A stretch of 64,000 nt of DNA from CAVPTL01 sp963794415. GTDB lineage: Bacteria > Actinomycetota > Thermoleophilia > Gaiellales > JAICJC01. Of the stretch, positions 26,280 through 34,971 are shown in pieces. Position numbers and translations under genes: made by a program. The stretch is taken from positions 682,001-746,000 of the forward strand of contig CAWCDI010000001.1 in NCBI GenBank assembly GCA_963794415.1, written 5' to 3'. Each line of letters opens with the position of its first letter. Position 1 is the stretch's first letter. Below the pieces are notes generated by a model. The model worked only from the letters and a program-made list of their open reading frames with translations, searched no databases and was not told the origin of the DNA.

Positions 26280-27275
26280 GTGACACGCACCTGGCAGGCA
26301 ATGTTCAACACCGGAGAGCCGTTCTCGGCCGAGCCCGAGCCCGAAGAGCGCGGCGGCGGCATGTTCTCGCGGCTTCGCGAATCGCTGAGCCGAAGCCGCA
26401 AGGCGATGACCCAGCAGCTCGCAGGCGTCGTGCTCGACCCCGCCGACTCCGACGTGTGGGAGCAGCTCGAGGTCGCGCTGATCGCCGCCGACTGCGGGGT
26501 GCCCGCCACCGTCACGGTGATCGAGCGCCTGGAGGCCGAGGCCGCCGCCGGCCGGCTCACCACCTCCGCCGACCTCACCGAGCGCCTGACTGCCATCGTG
26601 GCCGAGCTGATGACGCCCGAGGGTGACCCGCGCATCAACATCACGCAGCATCCGTCGGTGATCCTCATGACCGGCGTCAACGGCACCGGCAAGACCACGT
26701 CGATCGGGAAGATCGCCTGGCACCTCAAGGAGGCGGGGAAGACCTGCGTCATCGGCGCCGGCGATACGTTTCGCGCCGCCGCCGGGGAGCAGCTCGAGAC
26801 GTGGGCCGAGCGCGCGGGGGCCGATTTCGTGTCGTCCGAGTCCGGCGCCGACCCTGCCGCAGTCGCCTTCGACGCCGTCGCGGCGGGCCAGGCCCGCGAC
26901 TCCGACGTCGTCATCATCGATACCGCGGGGCGGCTGCACACCCAGGATCACCTCATGGAGGAGCTCGGGAAGATCCACCGCGTCATCGGCCGGCGGATCC
27001 CCGACGCGCCGCACGAGGTGCTGCTCACCATCGACGCGACCACCGGCCAGAACGGCCTCCAGCAGGCCCGCCTCTTCACCGAGGCCGTCGCAGTCACCGG
27101 CCTCGTCCTCACCAAGCTGGACGGCACTGCCAAGGGCGGCATCGCCGTTGCGATCGCCCATGAGATGGGCATCCCCGTCAAGCTGATCGGGGTCGGGGAG
27201 AGCGTGGAGGACCTCCGCCCGTTCGATCCCAGCGACTTCGCGCGGGCGCTGTTCGACGCCCCGTCTACGATTTAA
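26280..27275 (+). CDS. ftsY: Signal recognition particle receptor FtsY
   Basis: An SRP GTPase docking ribosome-SRP complexes at the membrane. From GTG 26280 the product has 331 residues: a short acidic N-terminus (EPEPEERGGG), the N domain, then the G domain with TGVNGTGKTTSIGKIA near residue 130, GAGDTFRAAAGEQLETWA, IIDTAGRLHTQDHLMEEL and TKLDGTAKGG. The long A domain of E. coli is absent, as in many actinobacteria. The upstream frame overlaps the Ldh gene and is rejected. It precedes ffh by 2 nt. Confidence 0.96.
   Translation: MTRTWQAMFNTGEPFSAEPEPEERGGGMFSRLRESLSRSRKAMTQQLAGVVLDPADSDVWEQLEVALIAADCGVPATVTVIERLEAEAAAGRLTTSADLTERLTAIVAELMTPEGDPRINITQHPSVILMTGVNGTGKTTSIGKIAWHLKEAGKTCVIGAGDTFRAAAGEQLETWAERAGADFVSSESGADPAAVAFDAVAAGQARDSDVVIIDTAGRLHTQDHLMEELGKIHRVIGRRIPDAPHEVLLTIDATTGQNGLQQARLFTEAVAVTGLVLTKLDGTAKGGIAVAIAHEMGIPVKLIGVGESVEDLRPFDPSDFARALFDAPSTI
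27266..27271 (+). promoter_or_regulatory. Putative -10 element of ffh
   Basis: TACGAT, within the last ftsY codons, ends 6 nt before the ffh ATG at 27278. Confidence 0.35.
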
Positions 27276-27277
27276 CC

Positions 27278-28609
27278 ATGTTCGACTCACTTTCAGACCG
27301 CCTCGGCGCCACGCTCGACGGGCTCAAGGGCAAGGGCCGCCTCAGCGAGGGCGATATCGACGCGGCAATGCGCGAGATCCGCCTGGCGCTGCTCGAGGCA
27401 GACGTCAACTTCACCGTGGTCAAGCAGTTCGTGGCCGGCGTGAAGGAGCGCGCCATGGGCGCCGAGGTGCTCGAGAGCCTCACGCCCGGCCAGCAGGTCG
27501 TGAAGATCGTGCACGAGCAGCTCACCGAGCTGATGGGAAGCGCCGGCAGCGGCCTCTCGTTCTCCAACCGCCCGCCCACCGTCATCCTGATGGCGGGCCT
27601 CCAGGGCTCCGGCAAGACCACCGCCAGCGGCAAGCTCGCGCGGCTCCTGGCCAAGGGCAAGAACTCCCCGGCGCTGGTTGCCTGCGACGTCTACCGCCCC
27701 GCCGCCATCCAGCAGCTGCAGACGCTCGGCAAGTCGCTCCAGGTGCCGGTGTTCGACCGCGGCACCGACGCCGATCCGGTCGAGACCGCCGTGTGGGGCA
27801 TCGAGCAGGCAAAGGCCCAGGGCCGCGACGTCGTCATCGTCGACACCGCCGGCCGGCTGCACATCGACGAGAACCTCATGGACGAGCTCGTGCGCATGAA
27901 GGCGGCGATCAAACCGCACAACGTGCTGCTGGTGCTCGACTCGATGACCGGCCAGGACGCTGTGAACGTCGCCCAGCAGTTCGGCAACGCCGTGGACTAC
28001 GACGGCGTGATCCTCACCAAGCTCGACGGCGATGCCCGCGGCGGTGCGGCGCTCGCGGTGCGCGCGGTCACCGGCAAGCCCATCAAGTACGTGTCGGTGG
28101 GGGAGAAGCTCGATCAGCTCGAGCCGTTCCACCCCGACCGGATGGCCTCGCGCATCCTCGGCATGGGCGACGTGATGGGCCTCATCGAGCGCGCCCAGGA
28201 GCAGTTCGACGAGAAGGAAGCCGCGGCCATGGAGGCCAAGCTCCGCTCGAACGACTTCAACCTCGACGACTTCCTGAAGCAGCTCCAGCAGGTGCGCAAG
28301 ATGACGTCCGGCGGCGGCATGGCGGGCCTGCTCGGCATGCTTCCGGGCGTCGGCCGCCAGATCAAGAACATGAAGGTGGACGAGCGCCAGATCGACCAGG
28401 TCGAGGCCATCATCCTCTCGATGACCGCGGCCGAGCGGCGCAACCACAAGCTCATCGACGGCTCCCGCCGGCGCCGCATCGCAGCCGGCAGCGGTACCAA
28501 CGTGCAGTCGGTGAATCAGCTGCTCCAGCAGTTCAAACAGGTGCAGCGGATGATGAAACAGGTCGGAAAGGGTAAGATGCCCCAGTTTCCGGGAATGCAA
28601 CGGAGGTAA
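27278..28609 (+). CDS. ffh: Signal recognition particle protein Ffh (SRP54)
   Basis: The SRP GTPase that binds signal peptides and 4.5S RNA. 443 residues: N domain, G domain with GLQGSGKTTASGKLA near residue 107, CDVYRPAAIQQLQ, IVDTAGRLHIDENLMDEL and TKLDGDARGGAAL, then a methionine-rich M domain (~300-443) with the SGGGMAGLLGMLPG and RRRRIAAGSGTNVQSVN motifs. It immediately follows its receptor gene ftsY and precedes rpsP by 1 nt. The SRP RNA gene was not found in this window. Confidence 0.97.
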   Translation: MFDSLSDRLGATLDGLKGKGRLSEGDIDAAMREIRLALLEADVNFTVVKQFVAGVKERAMGAEVLESLTPGQQVVKIVHEQLTELMGSAGSGLSFSNRPPTVILMAGLQGSGKTTASGKLARLLAKGKNSPALVACDVYRPAAIQQLQTLGKSLQVPVFDRGTDADPVETAVWGIEQAKAQGRDVVIVDTAGRLHIDENLMDELVRMKAAIKPHNVLLVLDSMTGQDAVNVAQQFGNAVDYDGVILTKLDGDARGGAALAVRAVTGKPIKYVSVGEKLDQLEPFHPDRMASRILGMGDVMGLIERAQEQFDEKEAAAMEAKLRSNDFNLDDFLKQLQQVRKMTSGGGMAGLLGMLPGVGRQIKNMKVDERQIDQVEAIILSMTAAERRNHKLIDGSRRRRIAAGSGTNVQSVNQLLQQFKQVQRMMKQVGKGKMPQFPGMQRR

Positions 28610-28610
28610 T

Positions 28611-28850
28611 GTGGCTGTCAAGATCCGCTTAGCGCGGCATGGTAATACGAAGAATCCGGTCTACCGAGTGGTGGTCGCGGACTCGCGAAATCCTCGCGAC
28701 GGGCGCACGCTCGAGACGATTGGCCGGTATAACCCGCAGCCAAATCCGTCGTTGATCGATATCGATACAGAGCGCGCCCGCCATTGGATCAGCAATGGTG
28801 CCCAGCCGACCGAGACTGTGGCGAAGCTGCTCAAGCTCGCCGGCGTCTAA
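28611..28850 (+). CDS. rpsP: 30S ribosomal protein S16
   Basis: A 79-residue ribosomal protein beginning MAVKIRLARHGNTKNPVYRV and containing TLETIGRYNPQPNPS, both characteristic of S16. The GTG start at 28611 is preceded by a clear GGAGG (28602-28606), one of the strongest ribosome binding sites in the window. It opens the conserved run rpsP-khpA-rimM-trmD-rplS. Confidence 0.97.
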   Translation: MAVKIRLARHGNTKNPVYRVVVADSRNPRDGRTLETIGRYNPQPNPSLIDIDTERARHWISNGAQPTETVAKLLKLAGV

Positions 28851-28861
28851 CCGGCTGGCGC

Positions 28862-29095
28862 ATGGACGAATTGCTGGCCCATCTCGCACGTCAGCTGGTC
28901 GCACATCCCGACCAGGTGCGGGTGGAGCAGTCGGAGTCGGAATCCGGTGAGCTGGTGCTCGCGTTGCACGTGGCGCCGGACGACCTCGGCAAAGTGATCG
29001 GGAAGCAGGGGCGCATCGCGCGTGCCCTGCGGACGATCGTGAAGGCAGCGGCGGTGCGCACCGGCCGTCGCGTGCATGTCGAGATCGCCGAGTAG
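28862..29095 (+). CDS. khpA: KH-domain RNA-binding protein KhpA
   Basis: A 77-residue single KH domain with the GxxG loop in DDLGKVIGKQGRIARALRTI. KhpA family proteins bind RNA and, with KhpB in Gram-positives, affect cell length and division; khpB is not in this window. The start ATG 28862 is 11 nt after rpsP. Its end overlaps rimM by 20 nt. Confidence 0.94.
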   Translation: MDELLAHLARQLVAHPDQVRVEQSESESGELVLALHVAPDDLGKVIGKQGRIARALRTIVKAAAVRTGRRVHVEIAE

Positions 29096-29588
29096 CGACC
29101 GCCCCTGGCGGCCACAGGAGATCGTGGTCGGCCGGGTCGGCCGGCCCCACGGCCTCGACGGCGCGCTCAAGCTGGAGGGCCACGGCGGCTCAGTGCCGCT
29201 CAGGAAGGGCACGCACGTCACGCTCGACGGCCGCCCGGCGCTGATCGTGGAGCGCCGCGGCACCGACGAGCGACCCATCCTGCGGCTCGACATCGCCTCG
29301 ACCCGCGAGGGCGCCGAGGCGCTGCGGGGCATCGACGTGAGCGTGCCCACGGCGAGCCTCCCGGAGCCCGACGAGGACGAGTACTTCCACATCGATCTCG
29401 TCGGCTGCCGGGTGTTCGCGGGCGAGCAGCTCCTCGGGACGGTGCAGACCGTCCACCCGTACCCCGCCAACGACGTGCTCGAGCTCACCGGGGACGGCGA
29501 GCCCGTGATGGTGCCGTTCGCGGCCGACGTGGTGGAGAGCGTCGATCTGCCGGCCCGGCGCATCGAGGTGCGCGAGGACTTCCTGTGA
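29076..29588 (+). CDS. rimM: Ribosome maturation factor RimM
   Basis: Assists 30S head assembly by binding S19. The N-terminal beta barrel begins VVGRVGRPHGLDGALKLE; the C-terminal PRC-like barrel includes EYFHIDLVGCRV and VPFAADVVESVDLPARRIEV. 170 residues. ATG 29076 lies inside khpA; GTG 29124 is a possible later start that would shorten a poorly conserved leader. The stop overlaps trmD by 4 nt. Confidence 0.95.
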   Translation: MSRSPSSDRPWRPQEIVVGRVGRPHGLDGALKLEGHGGSVPLRKGTHVTLDGRPALIVERRGTDERPILRLDIASTREGAEALRGIDVSVPTASLPEPDEDEYFHIDLVGCRVFAGEQLLGTVQTVHPYPANDVLELTGDGEPVMVPFAADVVESVDLPARRIEVREDFL

Positions 29589-30274
29589 GCCTTCGGATCG
29601 ACGTGTTCACGCTCTTCCCGCAGCAGTTCGACTGGCTGCGCGAGGCCCGGCCGCTGCGAAACGTGCTGCAGTCCGGCGAGCTCGAGCTGCGCACGTTCGA
29701 CCTGCGCGACCAGGGCATCGGCGGATATCGCCAGGTAGACGACCCGCCCTACGGCGGGGGAGCGGGCATGGTGATCCGCGTGGACGTGGTCTGCGCGGCG
29801 CTCGAGGCGGCGTACGACGCCCCCATCGAGCAGGTGCGCAGCGAGCGCCGCGTCGTGGTGCTCGCTCCCGTGGGCCGGCCGTTTGCCGAGCCGGTGGCCA
29901 TGTCCTACGCCGCGGCCGGTGAGATCGCGCTGCTCTGCGGCCGGTACGAGGGCTTCGATCAGCGCGTCCACGATCACATCGCGACGGAGGAGCTGTCGCT
30001 CGGCCCGTACGTGCTCTCGGGCGGTGAGCTCGCGGCGATGGTGGTGATCGATGCGGTCGCGCGGCGCCTGCCCGGCGCGCTCGGCAAGGAGGAGAGCCAC
30101 CACAACGACTCGTTCTCCGAGGGCATGGGCGGCCGCCCCGAGCATCCCCACTACACCCGCCCGGAGTCGTTTCGGGGCTGGGGCGTGCCCCCGGTGCTCC
30201 TGTCGGGCGACCATGGCCGGGTCGCGGCCTGGAGGGAGGCCCAGTCGCGAGCGAGAGATGGTTCTCATTTGTGA
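29585..30274 (+). CDS. trmD: tRNA (guanine37-N1)-methyltransferase
   Basis: Makes m1G37 in tRNAs, preventing frameshifting. The SPOUT knot motifs are complete: RIDVFTLFPQQF, DDPPYGGGAGMVIRVD, LLCGRYEGFDQRV and SLGPYVLSGGELAAMVVIDA, followed by EESHHNDSFSEG. 229 residues, GTG start overlapping the rimM stop. It is followed by rplS as in most bacteria. Confidence 0.97.
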   Translation: MSLRIDVFTLFPQQFDWLREARPLRNVLQSGELELRTFDLRDQGIGGYRQVDDPPYGGGAGMVIRVDVVCAALEAAYDAPIEQVRSERRVVVLAPVGRPFAEPVAMSYAAAGEIALLCGRYEGFDQRVHDHIATEELSLGPYVLSGGELAAMVVIDAVARRLPGALGKEESHHNDSFSEGMGGRPEHPHYTRPESFRGWGVPPVLLSGDHGRVAAWREAQSRARDGSHL

Positions 30275-30291
30275 GGTCAGGGGACAGCCGG

Positions 30292-30297
30292 TACCAT
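30292..30297 (+). promoter_or_regulatory. Putative -10 element of rplS
   Basis: TACCAT in the short trmD-rplS gap ends 9 nt before the rplS ATG at 30307. Confidence 0.35.
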
Positions 30298-30306
30298 GCC
30301 CCGGTC

Positions 30307-30648
30307 ATGACGCTGATCTCAGATATCGAAGACCGCCAGCTCCGCGAGCTCCCCGCGTTCAAAGCGGGCGACACGGTGCGCGTGCACTTCAAGGTCATCG
30401 AGGGTCAGCGCCAGCGCGTCCAGGTGTTCGAGGGTGTCTGTATCGCCCGCCAGGGTGCCGGAGTGCGCGAGACCTTCACGGTGCGAAAGCAGTCGTTCGG
30501 CGTGGGCGTCGAGCGAACGTTCCCGTTCCACTCGCCGAAGATCGACAAGATCGACGTTGCCGCGGTCGGTGACGTCAGCCGGGCCAAGCTGTACTACCTG
30601 CGTGGCAAGGTCGGCAAAGCGGCACGGGTTCGCGAGAAGTCTCGGTAG
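30307..30648 (+). CDS. rplS: 50S ribosomal protein L19
   Basis: A 113-residue protein with the L19 hallmarks AFKAGDTVRVHFKVIEGQ, QVFEGVCIARQGAG, RKQSFGVGVERTFPFHSP and KLYYLRGKVGKAARV. ATG 30307 is used because homology begins there (MTLISDIEDRQLRELP). Its stop overlaps the lepB GTG by 1 nt. Confidence 0.97.
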   Translation: MTLISDIEDRQLRELPAFKAGDTVRVHFKVIEGQRQRVQVFEGVCIARQGAGVRETFTVRKQSFGVGVERTFPFHSPKIDKIDVAAVGDVSRAKLYYLRGKVGKAARVREKSR

Positions 30649-31313
30649 TGGCCGGCGGCCCCGACGTGGGGGCTTCCACCCAACCGGATCTTCCGGTGCT
30701 GCACGATCCCGCCGAGCCTGCGGCTGCGGCTGAGATCTCAGCGCCTGGCAGGAGCTCGATGAATCCCATCGTCGAGCTCGTGCTGATCCTCGTGATCGCG
30801 TTCGGGCTGGCGTTCGCCGTGCAGTCCTGGGTCGTCAAGCCGTACTCGATCCCGTCGGGCTCGATGGAGCCGACGCTCCAGCCGGGCGACCGGGTGCTGG
30901 CGAACCGCTTCATCTACCACCTGCACCCGCCGCGGCGCGGCGACGTGGTGGTGTTCCACCCGCCCGGCCACGGCGATGTCGCTGCCAGGGGATCGTCCGA
31001 GGCCAGCGTGAACTTCATCAAGCGCATCATCGGCCTGCCCGGCGACACGGTGCGCATCAAGCTGGGGCTCGTCTCGATCTGCCCGGCCTCGGGGGCGGCG
31101 TGCTTCACGCTGCACGAGCCCTACGTCAACCATGATCCGTTCTCGCGCACCACGTCGGGGCCCTACCACGTGCCGAAGGGCGACTACTTCGTCATGGGCG
31201 ACAACCGCGGCAACTCTGACGACAGCCGCGTGTGGGGGATGCTCCCGGCCAGGAACATCATCGGCAAGGCGTTCGTCCTCGTCTGGCCGCTCAACCGGCT
31301 CGGCACGCTTTGA
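30648..31313 (+). CDS. lepB: Signal peptidase I
   Basis: Cleaves signal peptides of exported proteins at the outer face of the membrane. The 221-residue protein has a Pro/Ala-rich cytoplasmic tail (~1-37), one membrane segment (~43-62), the catalytic Ser in YSIPSGSMEPTLQPGD and catalytic Lys in NFIKRIIGLPGD, then GDYFVMGDNRGNSDDSR. GTG 30648 overlaps the rplS stop. lepB next to rplS and rnhB is a common actinobacterial order. Confidence 0.96.
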   Translation: MAGGPDVGASTQPDLPVLHDPAEPAAAAEISAPGRSSMNPIVELVLILVIAFGLAFAVQSWVVKPYSIPSGSMEPTLQPGDRVLANRFIYHLHPPRRGDVVVFHPPGHGDVAARGSSEASVNFIKRIIGLPGDTVRIKLGLVSICPASGAACFTLHEPYVNHDPFSRTTSGPYHVPKGDYFVMGDNRGNSDDSRVWGMLPARNIIGKAFVLVWPLNRLGTL

Positions 31314-31363
31314 CGACACGTTGACACAGCTTTGCGTCCGGAATCCGCGATACCGTTGACGGG

Positions 31364-32038
31364 ATGACTGCGACGGCGACACGGCGGCTGGTGCGACCCG
31401 GATCGCGCCTTCTCAAACACGACCGCGCGCTGGGCGTACGGTTCGTGGGAGGTGCCGATGAGGCCGGCCGCGGCTGCCTGGCAGGGCCGCTCGTGGCAGC
31501 GGCCGTGTGCCTCGACACGGCGCGGCTCACCGGGCCGCGGGCAAAGCCGCTCTATCAGCTGAACGACTCCAAGCAGCACACCTCGGCACGGCGCGAGGAG
31601 CTCTACGCGGCGGTCATGGAGTGTGCCAGCCAGGTCTGCGTGGTGGTCGTGCCGGCGTCGGACATCGACCGGCGCGGGCTGCACCGGTCGAACCTCCATG
31701 CGCTCGAGCGGGCGCTCCGCGGGCTCGATCCGGTGCCCGAGATCTGCCTCACCGACGGCTTCCGGCTGGCCACGGACGAGTTCCCGCATCGCCACGTGGT
31801 GCGCGGCGACGGCACGAGCGCCGCCATCGCGGCGGCGTCGATCATCGCCAAGGTCACCCGCGACCGGTTCATGCACCGCATGGCCGAGAGCTTCCCCCAG
31901 TACGGCTTCGAGTCCCACGTGGGCTACATCACCCCCGAGCACACCCTCGCGGTGCGCACGCACGGCACCACCCCGCTTCACCGGCGCTCCTTCGCATCGA
32001 TGGCGTATGAGCAGCTGGGCCTCGATATCGCCGGCTGA
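31364..32038 (+). CDS. rnhB: Ribonuclease HII
   Basis: Removes ribonucleotides from DNA-RNA hybrids. The DEAGRG motif appears in VGGADEAGRGCLAGPLVAAA, followed by LNDSKQ and the later acidic regions (CLTDGF, IIAKVTRDRFM). The C-terminus SHVGYITPEHTLAV is typical. 224 residues with a short basic N-terminal extension. The ATG at 31364 lies 7 nt after TACCGT, a weaker -10-like hexamer. Its end overlaps yraN by 32 nt. Confidence 0.96.
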   Translation: MTATATRRLVRPGSRLLKHDRALGVRFVGGADEAGRGCLAGPLVAAAVCLDTARLTGPRAKPLYQLNDSKQHTSARREELYAAVMECASQVCVVVVPASDIDRRGLHRSNLHALERALRGLDPVPEICLTDGFRLATDEFPHRHVVRGDGTSAAIAAASIIAKVTRDRFMHRMAESFPQYGFESHVGYITPEHTLAVRTHGTTPLHRRSFASMAYEQLGLDIAG

Positions 32039-32363
32039 GCTCGGCCGGCTCGGCGAGCGCGTGGCGGCGACGTGGCTGCGGCTCAAGGGCTACCGGATCG
32101 TCGCGCGCAACCTGCGCGTCGGCGGCCGCGAGGTGGACATCGTCGCGATGCGCCGGGGCGTGCTCGTGGTGTGCGAGGTGAAAGCCCGGCGCCATGACGG
32201 CCGCGGGACGGCGCTCGACGCCATCGATGAGTTCAAGGCGAGGCGGCTCTCCGCCGCGGCCCAGATGCTGCTCGAGCGCCATCCCGAGGCCCGCGAGCTG
32301 CGCATCGACGTGATCACGATCGACGGCTGGCGGCTTCGCCATCTGCCGGGCATCGTCTTCTGA
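32007..32363 (+). CDS. UPF0102 (YraN) endonuclease-like protein
   Basis: A 118-residue protein of the YraN family with a restriction-endonuclease-like fold: LGRLGERVAATWLRLKGYRI, then GREVDIVAMRRGVLVVCEVKAR, where the E...D...ExK residues line up as in related nucleases. Function is not firmly known; the family often lies next to rnhB and yifB, as here. ATG 32007 lies within rnhB. Confidence 0.93.
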   Translation: MSSWASISPAELGRLGERVAATWLRLKGYRIVARNLRVGGREVDIVAMRRGVLVVCEVKARRHDGRGTALDAIDEFKARRLSAAAQMLLERHPEARELRIDVITIDGWRLRHLPGIVF

Positions 32364-32421
32364 CACTCTCGGCACGGCTCGTGACTGACACGCGCGAGGG
32401 TGCTGGTCAAGACTCCCCGGC

Positions 32422-33852
32422 ATGATCTCTCGCACACAGACATTCTGGCTCGCGGGCCTCGACGCCCGGCGCGTCGAGGTCGAGGCACACACGTACAAGG
32501 GCACGTCGTCGTTCAAGATCGTCGGGCTCGCCGACCGGGCGGTGCAGGAGGCTCGCGAGCGCGTCCGAAGCGGCGTCATGTCCGCCCGGTTCGAGTTCCC
32601 GTCCGGCCGGCTCGTGGTGAATCTCGCTCCGGCCCAGGAGCGCAAGGAGGGCGCCGGGTTCGATCTCGCGATCGCGCTGGCGGTGCTGGCCGCCTCCCGG
32701 CAGGCGCCGCGCGACAGGGTCGCCGCCATCGCAGCGGTGGCCGAGGTCGGGCTCGACGGCAGCCTGCGGCCCGTGAGAGGCGCTCTGGCCGTTGCCCACA
32801 GCCTCGCGGGGACAGGAGTCGAAGGGCTCCTCATGGCGCCGGAGAACGCCGCTGAGGCCGCGCTCGTCTCGGGCGTCCCGGTGATGGCCGCTCGTACGCT
32901 GAACGAGGCGGTCGACATCCTTTGGGGCAAGTGCGAGCCTGCGCCGCTTCCTCCGCTTCGCACCGTGCCCGGCCCGGGCTGGCCCGATCTGGGCGACGTG
33001 CGCGGGCAGGCCCGTGCCCGGCGGGCGCTCGAGATCGCGGCCGTCGGCGATCACAACCTGCTCATGTCGGGGCCCCCGGGATCGGGCAAGACCCTGCTCG
33101 CCCGCCGCCTCGGCGGCATCCTGACGGCGCCCAGCACGGCAGAGATGCTCGAGATCTCGCGGATCCACTCCGCGGCCGGCCTGCTTGCGCCCGGCGTGCA
33201 CACCGACCGCCGCCCGTTTCGCGCCCCGCACCACAGCGCGTCGTCTGCGGCGCTGGTGGGCGGCGCGAGCCTGCGCCCCGGCGAGGTGGCGCTGGCGCAC
33301 CGTGGCGTGCTCTTCCTGGACGAGCTGCCGGAGTTCTCACGGCCGGCGCTCGAGGCGCTGCGCGTCCCGCTCGAGGAGGGGCGGGTGGAGATCGCCCGGG
33401 CGTGGGGCAGGGTCGTGATGCCGGCCCGCTGCATCACCGTCGCTGCGATGAACCCGTGCCCCTGCGGGTATCACGGCGATCCCGAGCGGGAGTGCTCGTG
33501 CCCCCAGCAGCGTCTCGCGGCCTACCGCGCGCGGGTCAGCGGCCCGCTCCTCGACCGGTTCGACCTGCGAGTGGACGCGCCGCGGATCGAGGCCCACGGC
33601 CCGGCCGGCGAGGCGTCGGCCGCGGTCGCTGCCCGGGTGGAGCAGGCACGCGAGCTGGCCGCAGGCACGGTCGCGGCACTCAGCGACGACGCCGCGGGGC
33701 TGCTCGCGCGCGCCGTGCAGGTCGGCCGGCTCTCGGGCCGCGCGTCCGACCGCTCACGATCCGTCGCCGCGAGCATCGCGGCGCTCGCCGGGACGGATGT
33801 CGTCGAGGCCGACCATATGGCCGAGGCCCTCTCATACCAGGCGGCGGCATGA
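32422..33852 (+). CDS. YifB/ComM family Mg-chelatase-like AAA+ ATPase
   Basis: An AAA+ protein of 476 residues. The N-terminal ChlI-like domain contains SSFKIVGLADRAVQEARERV; the ATPase core has GPPGSGKTLLARRLGGIL near residue 214, FRAPHHSASSAALVGG, LFLDELPEFSRPALEALR and AMNPCPCGY. The C-terminus is shorter than the usual ~505. In Haemophilus the homologue ComM is a helicase promoting branch migration in natural transformation. Its stop overlaps dprA by 4 nt, placing two transformation-linked genes together. Confidence 0.94.
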   Translation: MISRTQTFWLAGLDARRVEVEAHTYKGTSSFKIVGLADRAVQEARERVRSGVMSARFEFPSGRLVVNLAPAQERKEGAGFDLAIALAVLAASRQAPRDRVAAIAAVAEVGLDGSLRPVRGALAVAHSLAGTGVEGLLMAPENAAEAALVSGVPVMAARTLNEAVDILWGKCEPAPLPPLRTVPGPGWPDLGDVRGQARARRALEIAAVGDHNLLMSGPPGSGKTLLARRLGGILTAPSTAEMLEISRIHSAAGLLAPGVHTDRRPFRAPHHSASSAALVGGASLRPGEVALAHRGVLFLDELPEFSRPALEALRVPLEEGRVEIARAWGRVVMPARCITVAAMNPCPCGYHGDPERECSCPQQRLAAYRARVSGPLLDRFDLRVDAPRIEAHGPAGEASAAVAARVEQARELAAGTVAALSDDAAGLLARAVQVGRLSGRASDRSRSVAASIAALAGTDVVEADHMAEALSYQAAA

Positions 33853-34932
33853 GCGGCGACGCGGGCATCCGCCTGGCGATCGCGGGCGCCGCCGCGTCGG
33901 TCGAGCCTGCGCGCCTCGCCCGGCGGGCCGGCGGGTGCCGGGCGCTTGCGTCGGCGCCGCCCGACCGGCTCAAGCGGATGGGCGTGCCCGACGAGTTCGT
34001 CGCCGCGCTTCAGAAGACGCGCTCGCTCGACGTCGCCGCCTATCGGGCCGAGCTGGCCGAGCGGGGCATCAGCTGTCACGGATTCGGCGAGCCGGGCTAT
34101 CCGGCGGTGCTCTCCCAGCTGGCCGATCCGCCGGTGGCCGTCTTCACGCGCGGGAGCGGCCCTTCGCTCGACGCCGCCCCGGTACAGATCTCGATCGTCG
34201 GCTCGCGGCACCCCAGCGACCACGGGCTGGTCATCACGCGCGAGCTCGCAGAGTTCGCGGCCGGGCGCGGCGTGCCGGTCGTGAGCGGGATCGCCCTCGG
34301 CATCGATGCAGCGGCCCATGCCGGGGCGCTCAACGGCGGCGGGCCCACCTACGCGGTGCTCGGGTGCGGCGTTGACGTGGTCTACCCGCGCACCAACGCC
34401 CGGCTCTTCCAGCGCGTGGCCGAGAACGGTCTCATCGTGTCGGAGTACCCGCCGGGCGTGACGCCTGCACCGTGGCGCTTCCCGGCCCGGAACAGGATCA
34501 TCGCCGCGCTCTCCCAGACGCTTCTGGTGATCGAGGCGCGCAGCCGAAGCGGCGCCCTCGATCACCGCCGACCAGGCGCTCGACCTGGGCCGCGACGTGC
34601 TCGCCGTGCCCGGCTCGCCCGCTGCTGCGGGAGCCGCGGGCACCAACGGCCTCATCAAGATGGGCGCGGGCCTCATCGAGAACACCGCCGACCTGGCCGG
34701 ATGGCTCGGGATCGAGCACGACCGGGAGCGCGCCGCGGCCGTGCCCGAGGCGCTCGCCCCGGTGATGGCCGAGATCGCCCGGGAGCCGCTCTATCCAGAC
34801 GTGCTCTGCGACCGGCTGGGAATGACGGCGGCCGACGTCGCGGCGGCCGTCACCCGGCTCGAGATCGAGGGCTGGGTGGCGCGCGATGCGGGCGGGCGGG
34901 TGGCTGCGATGCGCCGGGCAGCTACCGCCTGA
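33849..34932 (+). pseudogene. dprA: DNA processing protein DprA, broken by a single-base frameshift
   Basis: DprA loads RecA on incoming single-stranded DNA. The first part (ATG 33849; IVGSRHPSDHGLVITREL, VSGIALGIDAAAHAGAL, AVLGCGVDVVYPRTN, PARNRIIAALSQTLLVIEA) is in one frame and ends in RSRSGAL. The next base, a G at about 34560, is extra: skipping it continues as ITADQALDLGRDVLAVPGSP and runs to the stop at 34932, ending in a winged-helix-like domain. Corrected length is 360 residues. Both sides are well conserved, so a sequence error or recent mutation is likely. It partners yifB upstream. Confidence 0.9.
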
Positions 34933-34971
34933 CCTCAAGATGGCCCCGGCTCCGCCGACTATCTGCGCGTC

